The notes: a model not told the origin generated them from the letters alone. A stretch of 64,000 nucleotides of DNA from Acidobacteriota bacterium (GCA_016191085.1 JACPPJ010000005.1:1-64000); one strand, 5' to 3'; shown: positions 51,953 to 60,680, counted from the first letter of the stretch. Program-made: numbers and translations.

Positions 51953-52057
51953 GGCTGATCTCCTTCGCTGTTATACGAGCGTTCAGCCTTCAGCCAAAAC
52001 ACAACTAGTTGGCGGTTGCTGTTTGCTGAAAGCCGAGTGCTGAGTGCTGATGGCTCT

Positions 52058-52264
52058 TTATCTCCGGCTGCTTTCGATTGCCGTTTTGATTTCGCTCGCT
52101 CTTCGGTTCACGATCCGCCGAATCTCGGCTGTGATCCCGGCGAAGGCATCGCCGTTGCGCGCGCTCGAAGCCAAAACGGTGGCCGGTTCCGCTGTTGGTC
52201 GCGCCGGTGGATGCCACTGATACTCATCGCCGTGCTCGGGTCTGGTGTGAAACAAGGTTGTCAT
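52058..52264 (-). CDS. Small phage protein
   Basis: 68 aa intact ORF MTTLFHTRPEHGDEYQWHPP in the head-tail connector region. Confidence 0.45.
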   Translation of the reverse strand: MTTLFHTRPEHGDEYQWHPPARPTAEPATVLASSARNGDAFAGITAEIRRIVNRRASEIKTAIESSRR

Positions 52265-52276
52265 GGTGGTTTGGAC

Positions 52277-52410
52277 CGGAAGGGCACGGCTTCAGCCGTG
52301 CCGATAGGGTGCAATTTTCATTGGGCTTTAGCCCCTGAGGTAATTGCGTCCCTCAGCGGCTAAAGCCGAACCACTACCGTGCTTTGTGGCACGGCTGAAG
52401 CCGTGCCCTG
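52277..52410. repeat. Composite hairpin repeat, copy E2
   Basis: agggcacggcttcagccgtgcc ... gggctttagcccctgagg ... cctcagcggctaaagcc ... ggcacggctgaagccgtgccct. Confidence 0.9.
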
Positions 52411-52475
52411 ACCGCGGGGCGAGCAAGCGTTCAGCTAATACTCGTGATACCTGATCGCTGATTAGCTACTCGCTA

Positions 52476-53162
52476 TCAATGTGTGATCCGTCGTCCGCCG
52501 GACTCGCTATTGATTCGCCACTCCGCGACGGAACTTGCGGCGGGCTGCTCTTCGGCCCTGTCAATGCCGAAGGCCGCCTCGAAGGCGGTCTCGAGTGCGC
52601 GGGCGAGCGCGCGGTACTCGGCGGCTTTGCCGCGGTAGTCCACGGCGTCGGCGCCGAGCGCGGCATCGCCAAGCTGGTTGTAAAGCGCGTGGAGACGCCA
52701 CGCGGCGAGCGCGGCGGCCAGGTTGACGGCCCCATAGAAATCCGCGTCGGGAAAATCCGACGCATCCTCGGCGTGGGGCGCAGTGTAGCGGACGCGCACG
52801 ATTTTCCCGGTGCCCGGGACGATTGTGGTCAGCCGCAACTGCGGTACCCCGTTCGCCCCCCAATAGACCTGCCACTCGTCTTTTTCGAGGATGGCGGGAT
52901 CGCGATCCCCGGCTGGATATTCGACTTCGCTGATAACGGAGAAGTTCTGTGACCAGCCAGGAAAGTTCTCGCTGTCGATCTCCCATTGGTAAGACAGGCC
53001 GTTGCCGGTAAGTTCGGCTACCTTGCGCAACGGCCGGGTCACCGAATAACGGCCGGCCAGCGCCTCGCGGATGCAGCCGTCAATGGCTGCGCTCGATAAC
53101 TTGCCCGCCGCGTCCTGAATCCGCTCCGCCACGCCTTGTTGGAAATCCGCAAAAGTTTTCAT
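52476..53162 (-). CDS. Phage head-tail connector/adaptor-like protein
   Basis: 228 aa directly downstream of the capsid gene. Confidence 0.5.
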   Translation of the reverse strand: MKTFADFQQGVAERIQDAAGKLSSAAIDGCIREALAGRYSVTRPLRKVAELTGNGLSYQWEIDSENFPGWSQNFSVISEVEYPAGDRDPAILEKDEWQVYWGANGVPQLRLTTIVPGTGKIVRVRYTAPHAEDASDFPDADFYGAVNLAAALAAWRLHALYNQLGDAALGADAVDYRGKAAEYRALARALETAFEAAFGIDRAEEQPAASSVAEWRINSESGGRRITH

Positions 53163-53203
53163 AGGTGTTGGGTGCTGGGTGTTAGGTGTTGGGTGTTAGT
53201 TGG

Positions 53204-53356
53204 GTAGCGCAGAGTTCGCGTTTGTCGAACTCTGCGGCTTTTCTCGCGCGGACCAGTCCGCGCCAAGGCCTCATCAGCGGATCCCGAACAGCGCCGGGCA
53301 TTGTGCTTTGGAAGCACCAGCCGCAGAGTTCGAAACGCACGAACTCTGCGCTACCT
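53204..53356. repeat. 153-bp inverted-repeat element (H)
   Basis: GGTAGCGCAGAGTTCGCGTTTGTCGAACTCTGCGGC at the left; GCCGCAGAGTTCGAAACGCACGAACTCTGCGCTACC at the right. Confidence 0.85.
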
Positions 53357-53373
53357 GAATGCGGCTTTGCTCG

Positions 53374-55557
53374 TTACGTCACCACTTGCTTGTAAGCGCC
53401 GCGGTAGTCCACCGCCGTCACTTCGTACTCATGGCGGACCTTGTACTGAATGCGGTCGCTGGTGAACGCCTTGCCCGCCACCTGGTTGTCGGCCAGCAGC
53501 AGCTCGGGCTCGGCCTTGCCTTGCAGGAAGCCGATCTCGAACGTTTGCAGCTCGTCCGGGTTGGCGAAGACGTACCAGTCGTTCGCGTCCGTCAGAAGCG
53601 GCGTGACCACCACCCGCTCGTTGTTGTTGCCGAACATGTGCTGCACTTTGTTGGGCGTGAAGTTGCTGTCCACGTACTGGCGAGTGTTGGTGATCTTGGC
53701 CACGCCTTCCAGCTCGCTGGGCACCACCAGGATCGAGGGCCCGATTCCCAGTCGTTTGCCCGAGTCCTTTTCCGTCTGATTGCGCATGGCCGAACGGACG
53801 GCATCCAGCGCGTCTGCACTGAGCGCGCTATTGCCCAGGTTGTTGTGAGTAGCGTGGAAGAAGGCGACGGCGTCGTAGATGGCTGCGTTATTCACCAGCA
53901 GGTTGTAGACGCGCTGCGCCATGGTGCGCCGCGCCGCGCGGCCGAGGCGCGCCGCGATCTTGCCGACCAGGCCGATGTCGTCGTTGATGATGGTCTTGCG
54001 CGTCACGGTGATCAGGCCGCCGAACTGCACCGCCGCGATGGTCACCTTCTCATCGGTGGGGGCGGCGATCTCCGGCCAATCGTCGTCTTCCGGATCTACG
54101 GCCGTGAGGTCGCCCAGGTCTCCCACGCGCACGATCTCATGCGTGCGGAAGTCCTTCAGCGCGATCCGATGCGGCTCCCGCGACGGAATCAACAGGTCCA
54201 GGCCGTAGTCCACTTCGCGGTAGTCCTGGATGAGGCGGCGGTAAAGCGTATTGCCGAGCGCGTTGGCGAATCCGGTAGAGTTCCACTCTTCCGTGATGCG
54301 TCCGGCGGGCGGCTCCCATTGCAGGCTGCGGTCGCCGGTCATGGCGATGTAGGCTTCCTGGATGCCCAGGAAGCTGGGCGCCGCAGCGTCGTAGTCGCGG
54401 CCGTCGGGACCTTGGCGCAGCCCGAACAGCTTGTCCAGCGCGACCTGGAAGCGGTCCTGCGGTTCCTGCGTGACGGCCACCCGCCCGCTCAGACCGGTGG
54501 CTCCCGGCAGCACGGCGGCATAGGCCTCGCGCACGCTGGCGATCTGCCGATCCAGTTCCTCGCCCGTGGGCGCCTGCCCTTCAAAATGTTCCCGGACCAG
54601 CCTGGCCAACGGTTCGGGCAGTCTCGACTCCGCCAGCTTGTTGTTCACGAGCAGCCGCGCTTCGGCGATCCTTTGCTTGTGCTGCGCTGCTTCCAACTGG
54701 CCCTTGAGTGCGGTGATCTCTTCGCGAATCGGTTGTAGGCTTTGCGCCACCCCGGTGCCGGAGCGGTTCTCTGTCGTGTACTCCATTTGGTCTCCTTTTG
54801 TGTCGGTAGGTGTTAGGTGTTGGGTGTTAGGTGTCAGGTGGGTGTTGGTTTTCAAATCCGACACCCCACACCCGGCACCTGACGCCTGAAATCGTTTCCG
54901 TGATTCAGCTAATGCGGATTCCATGTCTACGCTTCCGATGGCGCGCACCACTCGTCCGCCGGCGGCAGGGAACATCACCAGGTCCACGGATCGCGGAGTG
55001 CCCGGAATGATGCGCTGCGGCTCGAGCACTTCGCGGCCCTCGCGGACCGCGCGCTTGAGCCCGACTATGGCGTTGATGGACAGTCCCATCGGCATCTCCG
55101 CTTCGTGCGCGGCGAGTAGTTTTTCGCGAATCCAGTTTTCACTTTTCAGTAAGTGCAATTCGCCCTGTAAAACAGGAAAAGCATTCACCGCAGAGGCCGC
55201 AGAGGGCACAGAGTTTTCAAAGTTAGAATCTCTGTGTTCTCTGTGATCTCTGTGGTGAGTTTCTTCCGATCGCACGTTCCGGAATGCGCCCACCACGTTG
55301 CGAATGCTACCCGAGGGCGTGGCCTGATGATCGGCATAACAGGGGCAGCCCTGAAAGTCCGCGGCCGCCTCCCGAATGAACTCCGGCGTGTAATAGGTAT
55401 TTCCGTTCAGCGACAGCCCGGGCTTGAGCATCTCGGCTTGCCAGATCCAGCCGTCCTTCACTGAAGCTTCAGACGGCAGGCCGACTGAGGCCGCTTCGCT
55501 CAGGAGTTCGACAGCATCAAACTTGTCGAAGCTGATTTGTTCCGTGCGCATGGTCAT
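53374..55557 (-). CDS. Prohead protease / major capsid protein read-through ORF (capsid part 53374-54786)
   Basis: N-term LKPGLSLNGNTYYTPEFIREAAADFQGCPCYADHQ and PMGLSINAIVGLKRAV (protease-like); C-term FHATHNNLGNSALSADALDAVRSAMRNQTEKDSGKRLGIGPSILVVPSELEGVA (capsid); internal AAAAGGAGACCAAATG start at 54786. Confidence 0.85.
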   Translation of the reverse strand: MTMRTEQISFDKFDAVELLSEAASVGLPSEASVKDGWIWQAEMLKPGLSLNGNTYYTPEFIREAAADFQGCPCYADHQATPSGSIRNVVGAFRNVRSEETHHRDHREHRDSNFENSVPSAASAVNAFPVLQGELHLLKSENWIREKLLAAHEAEMPMGLSINAIVGLKRAVREGREVLEPQRIIPGTPRSVDLVMFPAAGGRVVRAIGSVDMESALAESRKRFQASGAGCGVSDLKTNTHLTPNTQHLTPTDTKGDQMEYTTENRSGTGVAQSLQPIREEITALKGQLEAAQHKQRIAEARLLVNNKLAESRLPEPLARLVREHFEGQAPTGEELDRQIASVREAYAAVLPGATGLSGRVAVTQEPQDRFQVALDKLFGLRQGPDGRDYDAAAPSFLGIQEAYIAMTGDRSLQWEPPAGRITEEWNSTGFANALGNTLYRRLIQDYREVDYGLDLLIPSREPHRIALKDFRTHEIVRVGDLGDLTAVDPEDDDWPEIAAPTDEKVTIAAVQFGGLITVTRKTIINDDIGLVGKIAARLGRAARRTMAQRVYNLLVNNAAIYDAVAFFHATHNNLGNSALSADALDAVRSAMRNQTEKDSGKRLGIGPSILVVPSELEGVAKITNTRQYVDSNFTPNKVQHMFGNNNERVVVTPLLTDANDWYVFANPDELQTFEIGFLQGKAEPELLLADNQVAGKAFTSDRIQYKVRHEYEVTAVDYRGAYKQVVT
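54805..54890. repeat. GGTGTTAGGTGTTGGG-family repeat, copy A5, inside the protease-capsid ORF
   Basis: ggtaggtgttaggtgttgggtgttaggtgtcaggtgggtgttgg ... ccgacaccccacacccggcacctgacgcctg. Confidence 0.85.
55186..55259. repeat. CAGAG-family palindromic repeat, copy C2, inside the prohead protease coding region
   Basis: caccgcagaggccgcagagggcacagag ... tctctgtgttctctgtgatctctgtggtgag. Confidence 0.9.
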
Positions 55558-55588
55558 TTCTCCTGGGGTGTTCATGCTTGGTGGCCGC

Positions 55589-57052
55589 TCATGACTGCCG
55601 CGGCTCTGATTTTTCGGCTCCCGCTTTCGCCAGAATCTCGAAGGGATCACATTGCACGCCGAGATGAGACAGCATGGCCGTCAAGACCTGCGTCATGGTT
55701 GCGGTATCCACCGCTCCGGCGCTTTGGAATGAAGTGAGCGCATCGGCTGCGGACTTCAGCGCCGAAGCTGCTTTCTCCTGGTCGCGAACACTCAACTGCG
55801 GCACGACCACCTGAAAGCTCTTGTCAATCCGAGAGGGCAGCACGCCGGCGGCGATCCGCCGATCAACCACGAAATCGAGCAATTGTTCCAGCATGTTCCG
55901 CACCAGCCGCTGGCGCGAAGTCAGCATTTTGAGCGTCGGTTCGCCCTGCACCAGCGCGGTGGCGCGGTTGGTGGAAGCGCCGTCAGCGAACCAATGTTCC
56001 GGGAACCCCGCTCCGCCCAGGTTCATGTTCTTGATGAGGCGCACTCCTTCGCTGCGGTCGGCGGCCTGGACCGGCGGCGCGACGGCTTGCCAGGCGACTT
56101 TCTCGTTGTGCGCGCGAATGGAGTTGGGGCGCGGCGGCGTGCCGTTATCCTTTAGCCACTGCTGAATCTGCTCGCCGGTCATGCCGCTGAGCGTGACGTC
56201 CCAGATGAACCGCGACAGCGAATCCATCTGGGTCATCAACGCGAAGAGCATCTGGTCATAGCCGTCCAGCCAGTCGGCCAGCGCGAACAGATCGGAGATA
56301 CCGCGATGCGCCGCGCGCGCCTTGTTGATTGCCCAGTAGAAGCACTCGCCTTTCAGTTGACCGTATGTCTGAGATGACGGGTCCTCGTCAAAAGCTACCA
56401 CGCTGAGCCGCCGCGGCTCGGTTTCGCCCGAGTCCATTTTCAGTTGCACGGTCACAGGCATTGTGACGGCGCGCCCGGGCAGGCCGTCGAGCGTGGCGTA
56501 TTCCACGGCGTCAATCCAGTAGGGGTCTATGTATCCGAGGCGCACTTTGCCGTTGATGGGATTGGTGGCGCAGTACCAGATCTGTTCTCCGAAGATCGCC
56601 ATTTCGCGGACAAACGACTCCAGGTTCATGTCCATGTTGTTGGCGGGGTCGTACCAGAAATCGTCAAGCACCCGCTGCACGGCTGGATCGCTAGCGTGAA
56701 TCTGGACGCCTTCACCGATCACGAAATCTTTGGTCAACTCCACGATCCGGCGCGCCAGCGGGTTCGTGACGTAAAGGTAATAGCTGACGCGCTGCATGTT
56801 CCACTGCATGGGAGGTTGCAGGTCGCGCCAGGCGTTCGACGCCTGGGAGATGCGCCGGAAGCCGCCGTCGTTCCGGCCGGCCGGGAAGGCGCCGCCGTGG
56901 AAAATCAGCGGCGAGGCCGCCTCGAGCAGGCGTGTACTCGGCGTCCCTGGCGCCTGCAACCCGGCGCCTGAAACCTGCATTTTCGCTTCGCTCAGATTCA
57001 GTAACGTTAGCATCGCGCCTCCACTCGCAGACTGTGTGAGTTCGAATCTCAC
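55589..57052 (-). CDS. Phage portal protein
   Basis: YYLYVTNPLARRIVELTKDFVIGEGVQIH, LESFVREMAIFGEQIWYCATNP, MNLGGAGFPEHWFADGASTNRATALVQGEPTLKML. Confidence 0.82.
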   Translation of the reverse strand: MRFELTQSASGGAMLTLLNLSEAKMQVSGAGLQAPGTPSTRLLEAASPLIFHGGAFPAGRNDGGFRRISQASNAWRDLQPPMQWNMQRVSYYLYVTNPLARRIVELTKDFVIGEGVQIHASDPAVQRVLDDFWYDPANNMDMNLESFVREMAIFGEQIWYCATNPINGKVRLGYIDPYWIDAVEYATLDGLPGRAVTMPVTVQLKMDSGETEPRRLSVVAFDEDPSSQTYGQLKGECFYWAINKARAAHRGISDLFALADWLDGYDQMLFALMTQMDSLSRFIWDVTLSGMTGEQIQQWLKDNGTPPRPNSIRAHNEKVAWQAVAPPVQAADRSEGVRLIKNMNLGGAGFPEHWFADGASTNRATALVQGEPTLKMLTSRQRLVRNMLEQLLDFVVDRRIAAGVLPSRIDKSFQVVVPQLSVRDQEKAASALKSAADALTSFQSAGAVDTATMTQVLTAMLSHLGVQCDPFEILAKAGAEKSEPRQS

Positions 57053-58632
57053 GCGAACATCGCCTCATCCTCAAAATTGTTGTCTCGATCCCAAATACTT
57101 TCCCGCCAATCTTGCTTCTCCCTCGTCGATATTCCCTGGCGGCTGAAATCAATTCCCACGCACACCGCCTCTGCGCGATCGCTGGCAGCGTGATCCGCGA
57201 GGGCCTTGGCCCAATAGATGTCCGCGTGTCCGGCGTCGGTGCGCTCAGCGTCGAACCGCAAACTGCCCGTCGCAGTAACCGCGCGCTTAACAGCGGCGAA
57301 GTCACGTTCGATCTCCGGCGCGTTCTCGGGAATCTTGTCCAAGCCGTTTTCCATGCGGCGGCGGACGCGCAAAGAAAGCTCTTCTTTGATGCCGTTGGTG
57401 AAGGTGATTCCTTCCACCTTGCTTCCAAACCGTTCCTGAAGCCGCTCCACCAGCGCCATGCCGATGCCGGTCTGATCAATCGAGGCGCGTCGCACGCGCG
57501 CGTCGCCGATCAGCTCCGACAATATTTCGAATTGCCGCTCAAACGCGGTGCGCTCCAGCGTGATGACCCCGCGGCAGATGGCGGCCTCGCCCACGCGCTC
57601 GTCTATCCAGATAGCGGTGCGGTCGCGCTTGCGGCCAATGTCCGCGCCGAGGAACAGTTGCGACTGGTGAATGGCGAGTTGCGAGTGGCCGGACAGTTCA
57701 TCTCCACTCCCCACTCGCCACTCGCTGCTCGCTAATGGCGACCGCGCGGCGGCGATCAACTCCAGCGGGATCCACATCTCCGCAGCCGATAGAAATTCGC
57801 AACAGAACTCCTGCTTCCAGGTTTCTTCGTCGCCGGCGAGCTGGCGCAGTTCGTCCATATCAACGGGCACACCAATGGCGCGAAGCTGCGGCGCAGCGGT
57901 GTGGATGTCCACCCAGTGGGGCGACCACAGCGAAGAGTTCACCACAGAGCACACAGAGGCCGCAGAGCAAGCAGGAGAGTCAGAAGCACAGGACAACGAT
58001 GTCTTGCCTCCAATTTCTCTGTGTTCTCCGTGACCTCTGTGGTGAGTCATGTTCACCAACCCGCACTCGCGGGCCAACTCGAAAAACTTCCCGGTCTGGT
58101 AATGCGGCGTCGAGACCACCACCAGGCGATGTCCGCGCGTCACTGCGGCGGAGGCGCCCTTCCACAACTCGGACGAATCGCGGTGGAACCCGAATTCATC
58201 CAGAAAGACATTGCCTCCGAAACCGCGCGCCGCGTCGGGATGCGAGCTCATGGCGGTGATCTCGGAGCCGTTGGGAAGTTCGATCACGAATTGGTTGACG
58301 CGCATGCCTTCGAAAAACAGCTCCGTCGGTCGGTCCGCGATTTCGCTGCAACCAGACGTAATGCGCATGGCGGCGAAATGATTTCTGATCTCCTTGAGAG
58401 CCTCTCGCGCGGTGTCTTGCGTGCGCGAGATGACTAGCCACCGCGTGCGGCGCTCAATCGCGTCGAGCGCGATTTCCAGCGTGGTGGCGAACGTAAACCC
58501 GATGCGCCGGGATTTGACCGCGATCTTGAATCGCGACTTGTCTGCGATCCAGCGTTCCTGGTAAGCGCAGAGGGGGATCACTCCTGCGGAAGTTCGCCGT
58601 TTCGATTTGGGTTTCGCGGTAGGCATATTCAA
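57049..58632 (-). CDS. Phage terminase large subunit (Mu gp28-like) with two repeat-encoded inserts
   Basis: YQERWIADKSRFKIAVKSRRIGFT (ATPase), VFLDEFGFH, STPHYQTGKFFELA, nuclease start LGADIGRKRDRTAIW. Confidence 0.88.
   Translation of the reverse strand: MNMPTAKPKSKRRTSAGVIPLCAYQERWIADKSRFKIAVKSRRIGFTFATTLEIALDAIERRTRWLVISRTQDTAREALKEIRNHFAAMRITSGCSEIADRPTELFFEGMRVNQFVIELPNGSEITAMSSHPDAARGFGGNVFLDEFGFHRDSSELWKGASAAVTRGHRLVVVSTPHYQTGKFFELARECGLVNMTHHRGHGEHREIGGKTSLSCASDSPACSAASVCSVVNSSLWSPHWVDIHTAAPQLRAIGVPVDMDELRQLAGDEETWKQEFCCEFLSAAEMWIPLELIAAARSPLASSEWRVGSGDELSGHSQLAIHQSQLFLGADIGRKRDRTAIWIDERVGEAAICRGVITLERTAFERQFEILSELIGDARVRRASIDQTGIGMALVERLQERFGSKVEGITFTNGIKEELSLRVRRRMENGLDKIPENAPEIERDFAAVKRAVTATGSLRFDAERTDAGHADIYWAKALADHAASDRAEAVCVGIDFSRQGISTREKQDWRESIWDRDNNFEDEAMFA
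57664..57737. repeat. GAGTGGCGAGTGG-family repeat inside the terminase, in frame
   Basis: ctggtgaatggcgagttgcgagtggccgg ... ctccactccccactcgccactcgctgctcgctaatgg. Confidence 0.85.
57940..58045. repeat. CAGAG-family palindromic repeat, copy C3, inside the terminase, in frame
   Basis: caccacagagcacacagaggccgcagag ... tctctgtgttctccgtgacctctgtggtga. Confidence 0.88.
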
Positions 58633-58658
58633 CTCAAAATTCCGAATTCGTTCTTCTT

Positions 58659-58687
58659 CCTCTGGGTCCTCTGTGGTCTCTGTGGTT
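58659..58687. repeat. CAGAG-family half-element, C4
   Basis: cctctgggtcctctgtggtctctgtggtta just upstream of terminase. Confidence 0.6.
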
Positions 58688-59339
58688 ACTTCTTTTCGTC
58701 ACAAATACCGTAGATTTCGCGGATGCGCTGCACTTCCTTGCCCGTGAGGGATCCGCCGCGCCGCGCTTTTTGCTCCAGCCGTTGGATGGTCGCTCGTGCT
58801 TTCTTGCGGTCCAGGCGCAGCTTGGATTCGGAGACTCTTACCCGCCGCTCCGCCAACTGCACCTGCTTCCTGCGAAGTACCAACTCGGACCGGCGGCGCT
58901 CGGCGGCTTCCAAGACCAGCGGGTCGATGTCATTCACCAGTTGGTCCCTCTTAGCTTTGAAGGCTTCCTGAAGGGCGGCATGCAGGAAATCGGAGATTTC
59001 GTCGCCCTCCGCCAGGAGCCGCTGCGCCAGGCAATGGGTACGATCGCGGGCGTCCCGCTCGGCCTGCACCGTGGCAGCGTACTGTTTGGCAAACTTCTCA
59101 ATCTCGACTGGGGCGATCTTTTCGTGAGTTAGAAGATTAATGCTGCGCGTGATGGAAGCCGGCAAAACGTGACGATCCAGCGCCATCATGGCGTGCATCT
59201 TGGCCTTCTCGCTCAGCTCGTCGAAGGAGATGTAGGCCTGCTGGGGCGATCCAGGAAGAGCCTTGGGAGCTTGAAGAGACAGAGAACTCGTCGTCTGCTT
59301 CCTCCGCTTCGTCTGCTTACTTTCTGTCGTATGCTTCAT
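58686..59339 (-). CDS. Mu gp27/DUF3486-like small terminase-type protein
   Basis: Helical 217 aa protein directly upstream of terminase; FDELSEKAKMHAMMALDRHVLPASITRSINLLTHE. Confidence 0.6.
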   Translation of the reverse strand: MKHTTESKQTKRRKQTTSSLSLQAPKALPGSPQQAYISFDELSEKAKMHAMMALDRHVLPASITRSINLLTHEKIAPVEIEKFAKQYAATVQAERDARDRTHCLAQRLLAEGDEISDFLHAALQEAFKAKRDQLVNDIDPLVLEAAERRRSELVLRRKQVQLAERRVRVSESKLRLDRKKARATIQRLEQKARRGGSLTGKEVQRIREIYGICDEKK

Positions 59340-59360
59340 ACCGCACCCAGCACCTGGCGC

Positions 59361-59678
59361 CTAAAACCTGACCCCCGGATCGGTGAGTTTTCTGTCAAAC
59401 AGGAGAATGCCGCGGGCCGTCAGCGCGGCGGCTATGATGCGGTCCTTGGATTCCCGCTCATCGAAGAACCGCTCGCAGCGCGCGTAGCGGGACTCTTCCA
59501 GATAGCTGAGGTATTCCTCCAGGTCATGCTGCGACAGAGGAATGTTGCGGTCGCGCAGAGCGAGTTGCAGATGGCGGAAGGTTATCAGATGCGGATAGTC
59601 CTGCCTCAGCACCCACACGATTTCTCCGCGGCGAATGTCGTGGATCAACGACTGTGCTTCGCGGCTATTTCCGGCCAT
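59361..59678 (-). CDS. Small Mu-like phage protein (VpaChn25_0724-like)
   Basis: 105 aa; VLRQDYPHLITFRHLQLALRDRNIPLSQHDLEEYLSYLEESRYA...ALTARGILLFDRKLTDPGVRF. Confidence 0.55.
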   Translation of the reverse strand: MAGNSREAQSLIHDIRRGEIVWVLRQDYPHLITFRHLQLALRDRNIPLSQHDLEEYLSYLEESRYARCERFFDERESKDRIIAAALTARGILLFDRKLTDPGVRF

Positions 59679-59710
59679 CGTGCAATTCCTCCTTGGAAAT
59701 CAGTGACAAG

Positions 59711-59803
59711 AGGTAGCCACGGCGAGCGTTTTTCTCGCCGTGGGTTTGTCATTCGCAGGCGACGTAAAAGACCACGACGAAAAAGCGTTCGTCGTGGCTA
59801 CCC
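59711..59803. repeat. GGTAGCCACGGCGA-family palindromic repeat, copy F2
   Basis: aggtagccacggcgagcgtttttctcgccgtgg ... ccacgacgaaaaagcgttcgtcgtggctacc. Confidence 0.85.
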
Positions 59804-60226
59804 GGTCTTAAACTGCTGTATCTGCATCTGCAGCTCCGCGACGGTGCTGCGCAACTGCTCCAGCTTGTCGGAGTTCACCTGCATGGCCAGCACCAGGTCG
59901 TGGTTGCTCCCGTCATTGTGCTCCACAGCGTCGGCGAGCTTTTGCAGAGCGGTCGCCGTCGCGTGTTGAGCCTCAATCAGCGGCGGCGCATACGTGTGCA
60001 CCAGCCATAAGAAGCCGACCATCATCAGCAGCCCCGGCCCCCAGCCCAGCAGGGGAGCGAGAGCGTCCTTGTACTCCTGCAAGGCTCCCGACCGGGCCAG
60101 CTCTACCATCAGCACGATCGCGGAGGTGCCCACGATGGCTCCCGTCGCAGGTGTGACACCTTTTTTCGCCGCTGTTGCGCCCGCGGGTGGCGTTTGCATC
60201 GTTGACGTGTCGGTTGGTTTGGGCAT
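59798..60226 (-). CDS. Small membrane protein with C-terminal coiled coil, holin candidate
   Basis: VGTSAIVLMVELARSGAL and GPGLLMMVGFLWLVHTY hydrophobic stretches; adjacent to SleB hydrolase. Confidence 0.5.
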   Translation of the reverse strand: MPKPTDTSTMQTPPAGATAAKKGVTPATGAIVGTSAIVLMVELARSGALQEYKDALAPLLGWGPGLLMMVGFLWLVHTYAPPLIEAQHATATALQKLADAVEHNDGSNHDLVLAMQVNSDKLEQLRSTVAELQMQIQQFKTG

Positions 60227-60316
60227 AAGAAGAACTTAGGAGGCAGGAGTCAGAAGTTCGAAATTAGATATTTTTCACAATTGGGGATAGACCTGTGTGT
60301 CAAAACGTCGGATTTG

Positions 60317-60450
60317 CGGAAGGGCATGACTTCAGTCATGCCGAAAAAAGGCACTAACGCTACGGCTTTAGCCGCTGAGGGCTTGAACCGCAGGGCCTAA
60401 AGGTCCTGCTAGTCTGCCAGTGGCGGCACGGCTGAAGCCGTGCCCTTACG
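60317..60450. repeat. Composite hairpin repeat, copy E3
   Basis: cggaagggcatgacttcagtcatgcc ... ggctttagccgctgagg ... ggcacggctgaagccgtgccctta. Confidence 0.85.
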
Positions 60451-60483
60451 AATCCTTCTCGCTAGCTCACCAATGGCTCTTGG

Positions 60484-60663
60484 CTATTCGCTATTGGCTT
60501 TCTTTGCCTGTTCCAGCGCCATCTCGGGCGTAACCGTGATGCGCAGACTGTTCCAGTCAATCGGTTCTTTGTCGCTGGCGGCGCGTATGGCCGCCAGCAC
60601 TGCCGAGACCGCCAGCACGATCCCTTCTTCGATCAATCTTAGTTCCCGTTCAGTCAGGGCCAT
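60484..60663 (-). CDS. 59-aa ORF missing from the supplied ORF track
   Basis: Hand translation MALTERELRLIEEGIVLAVSAVLAAIRAASDKEPIDWNSLRITVTPEMALEQAKKANSE*. Confidence 0.5.
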   Translation of the reverse strand: MALTERELRLIEEGIVLAVSAVLAAIRAASDKEPIDWNSLRITVTPEMALEQAKKANSE

Positions 60664-60680
60664 GAGAACTCCAGTCAGAG

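Noticed and set aside
53359-54738. 459-aa plus-strand ORF over the capsid region
   Set aside because: Antisense to the capsid gene; composition is typical of a shadow ORF
59169-59969. 266-aa plus-strand ORF across small phage genes
   Set aside because: Opposite to all virion genes and runs through repeat F2; no domain motif
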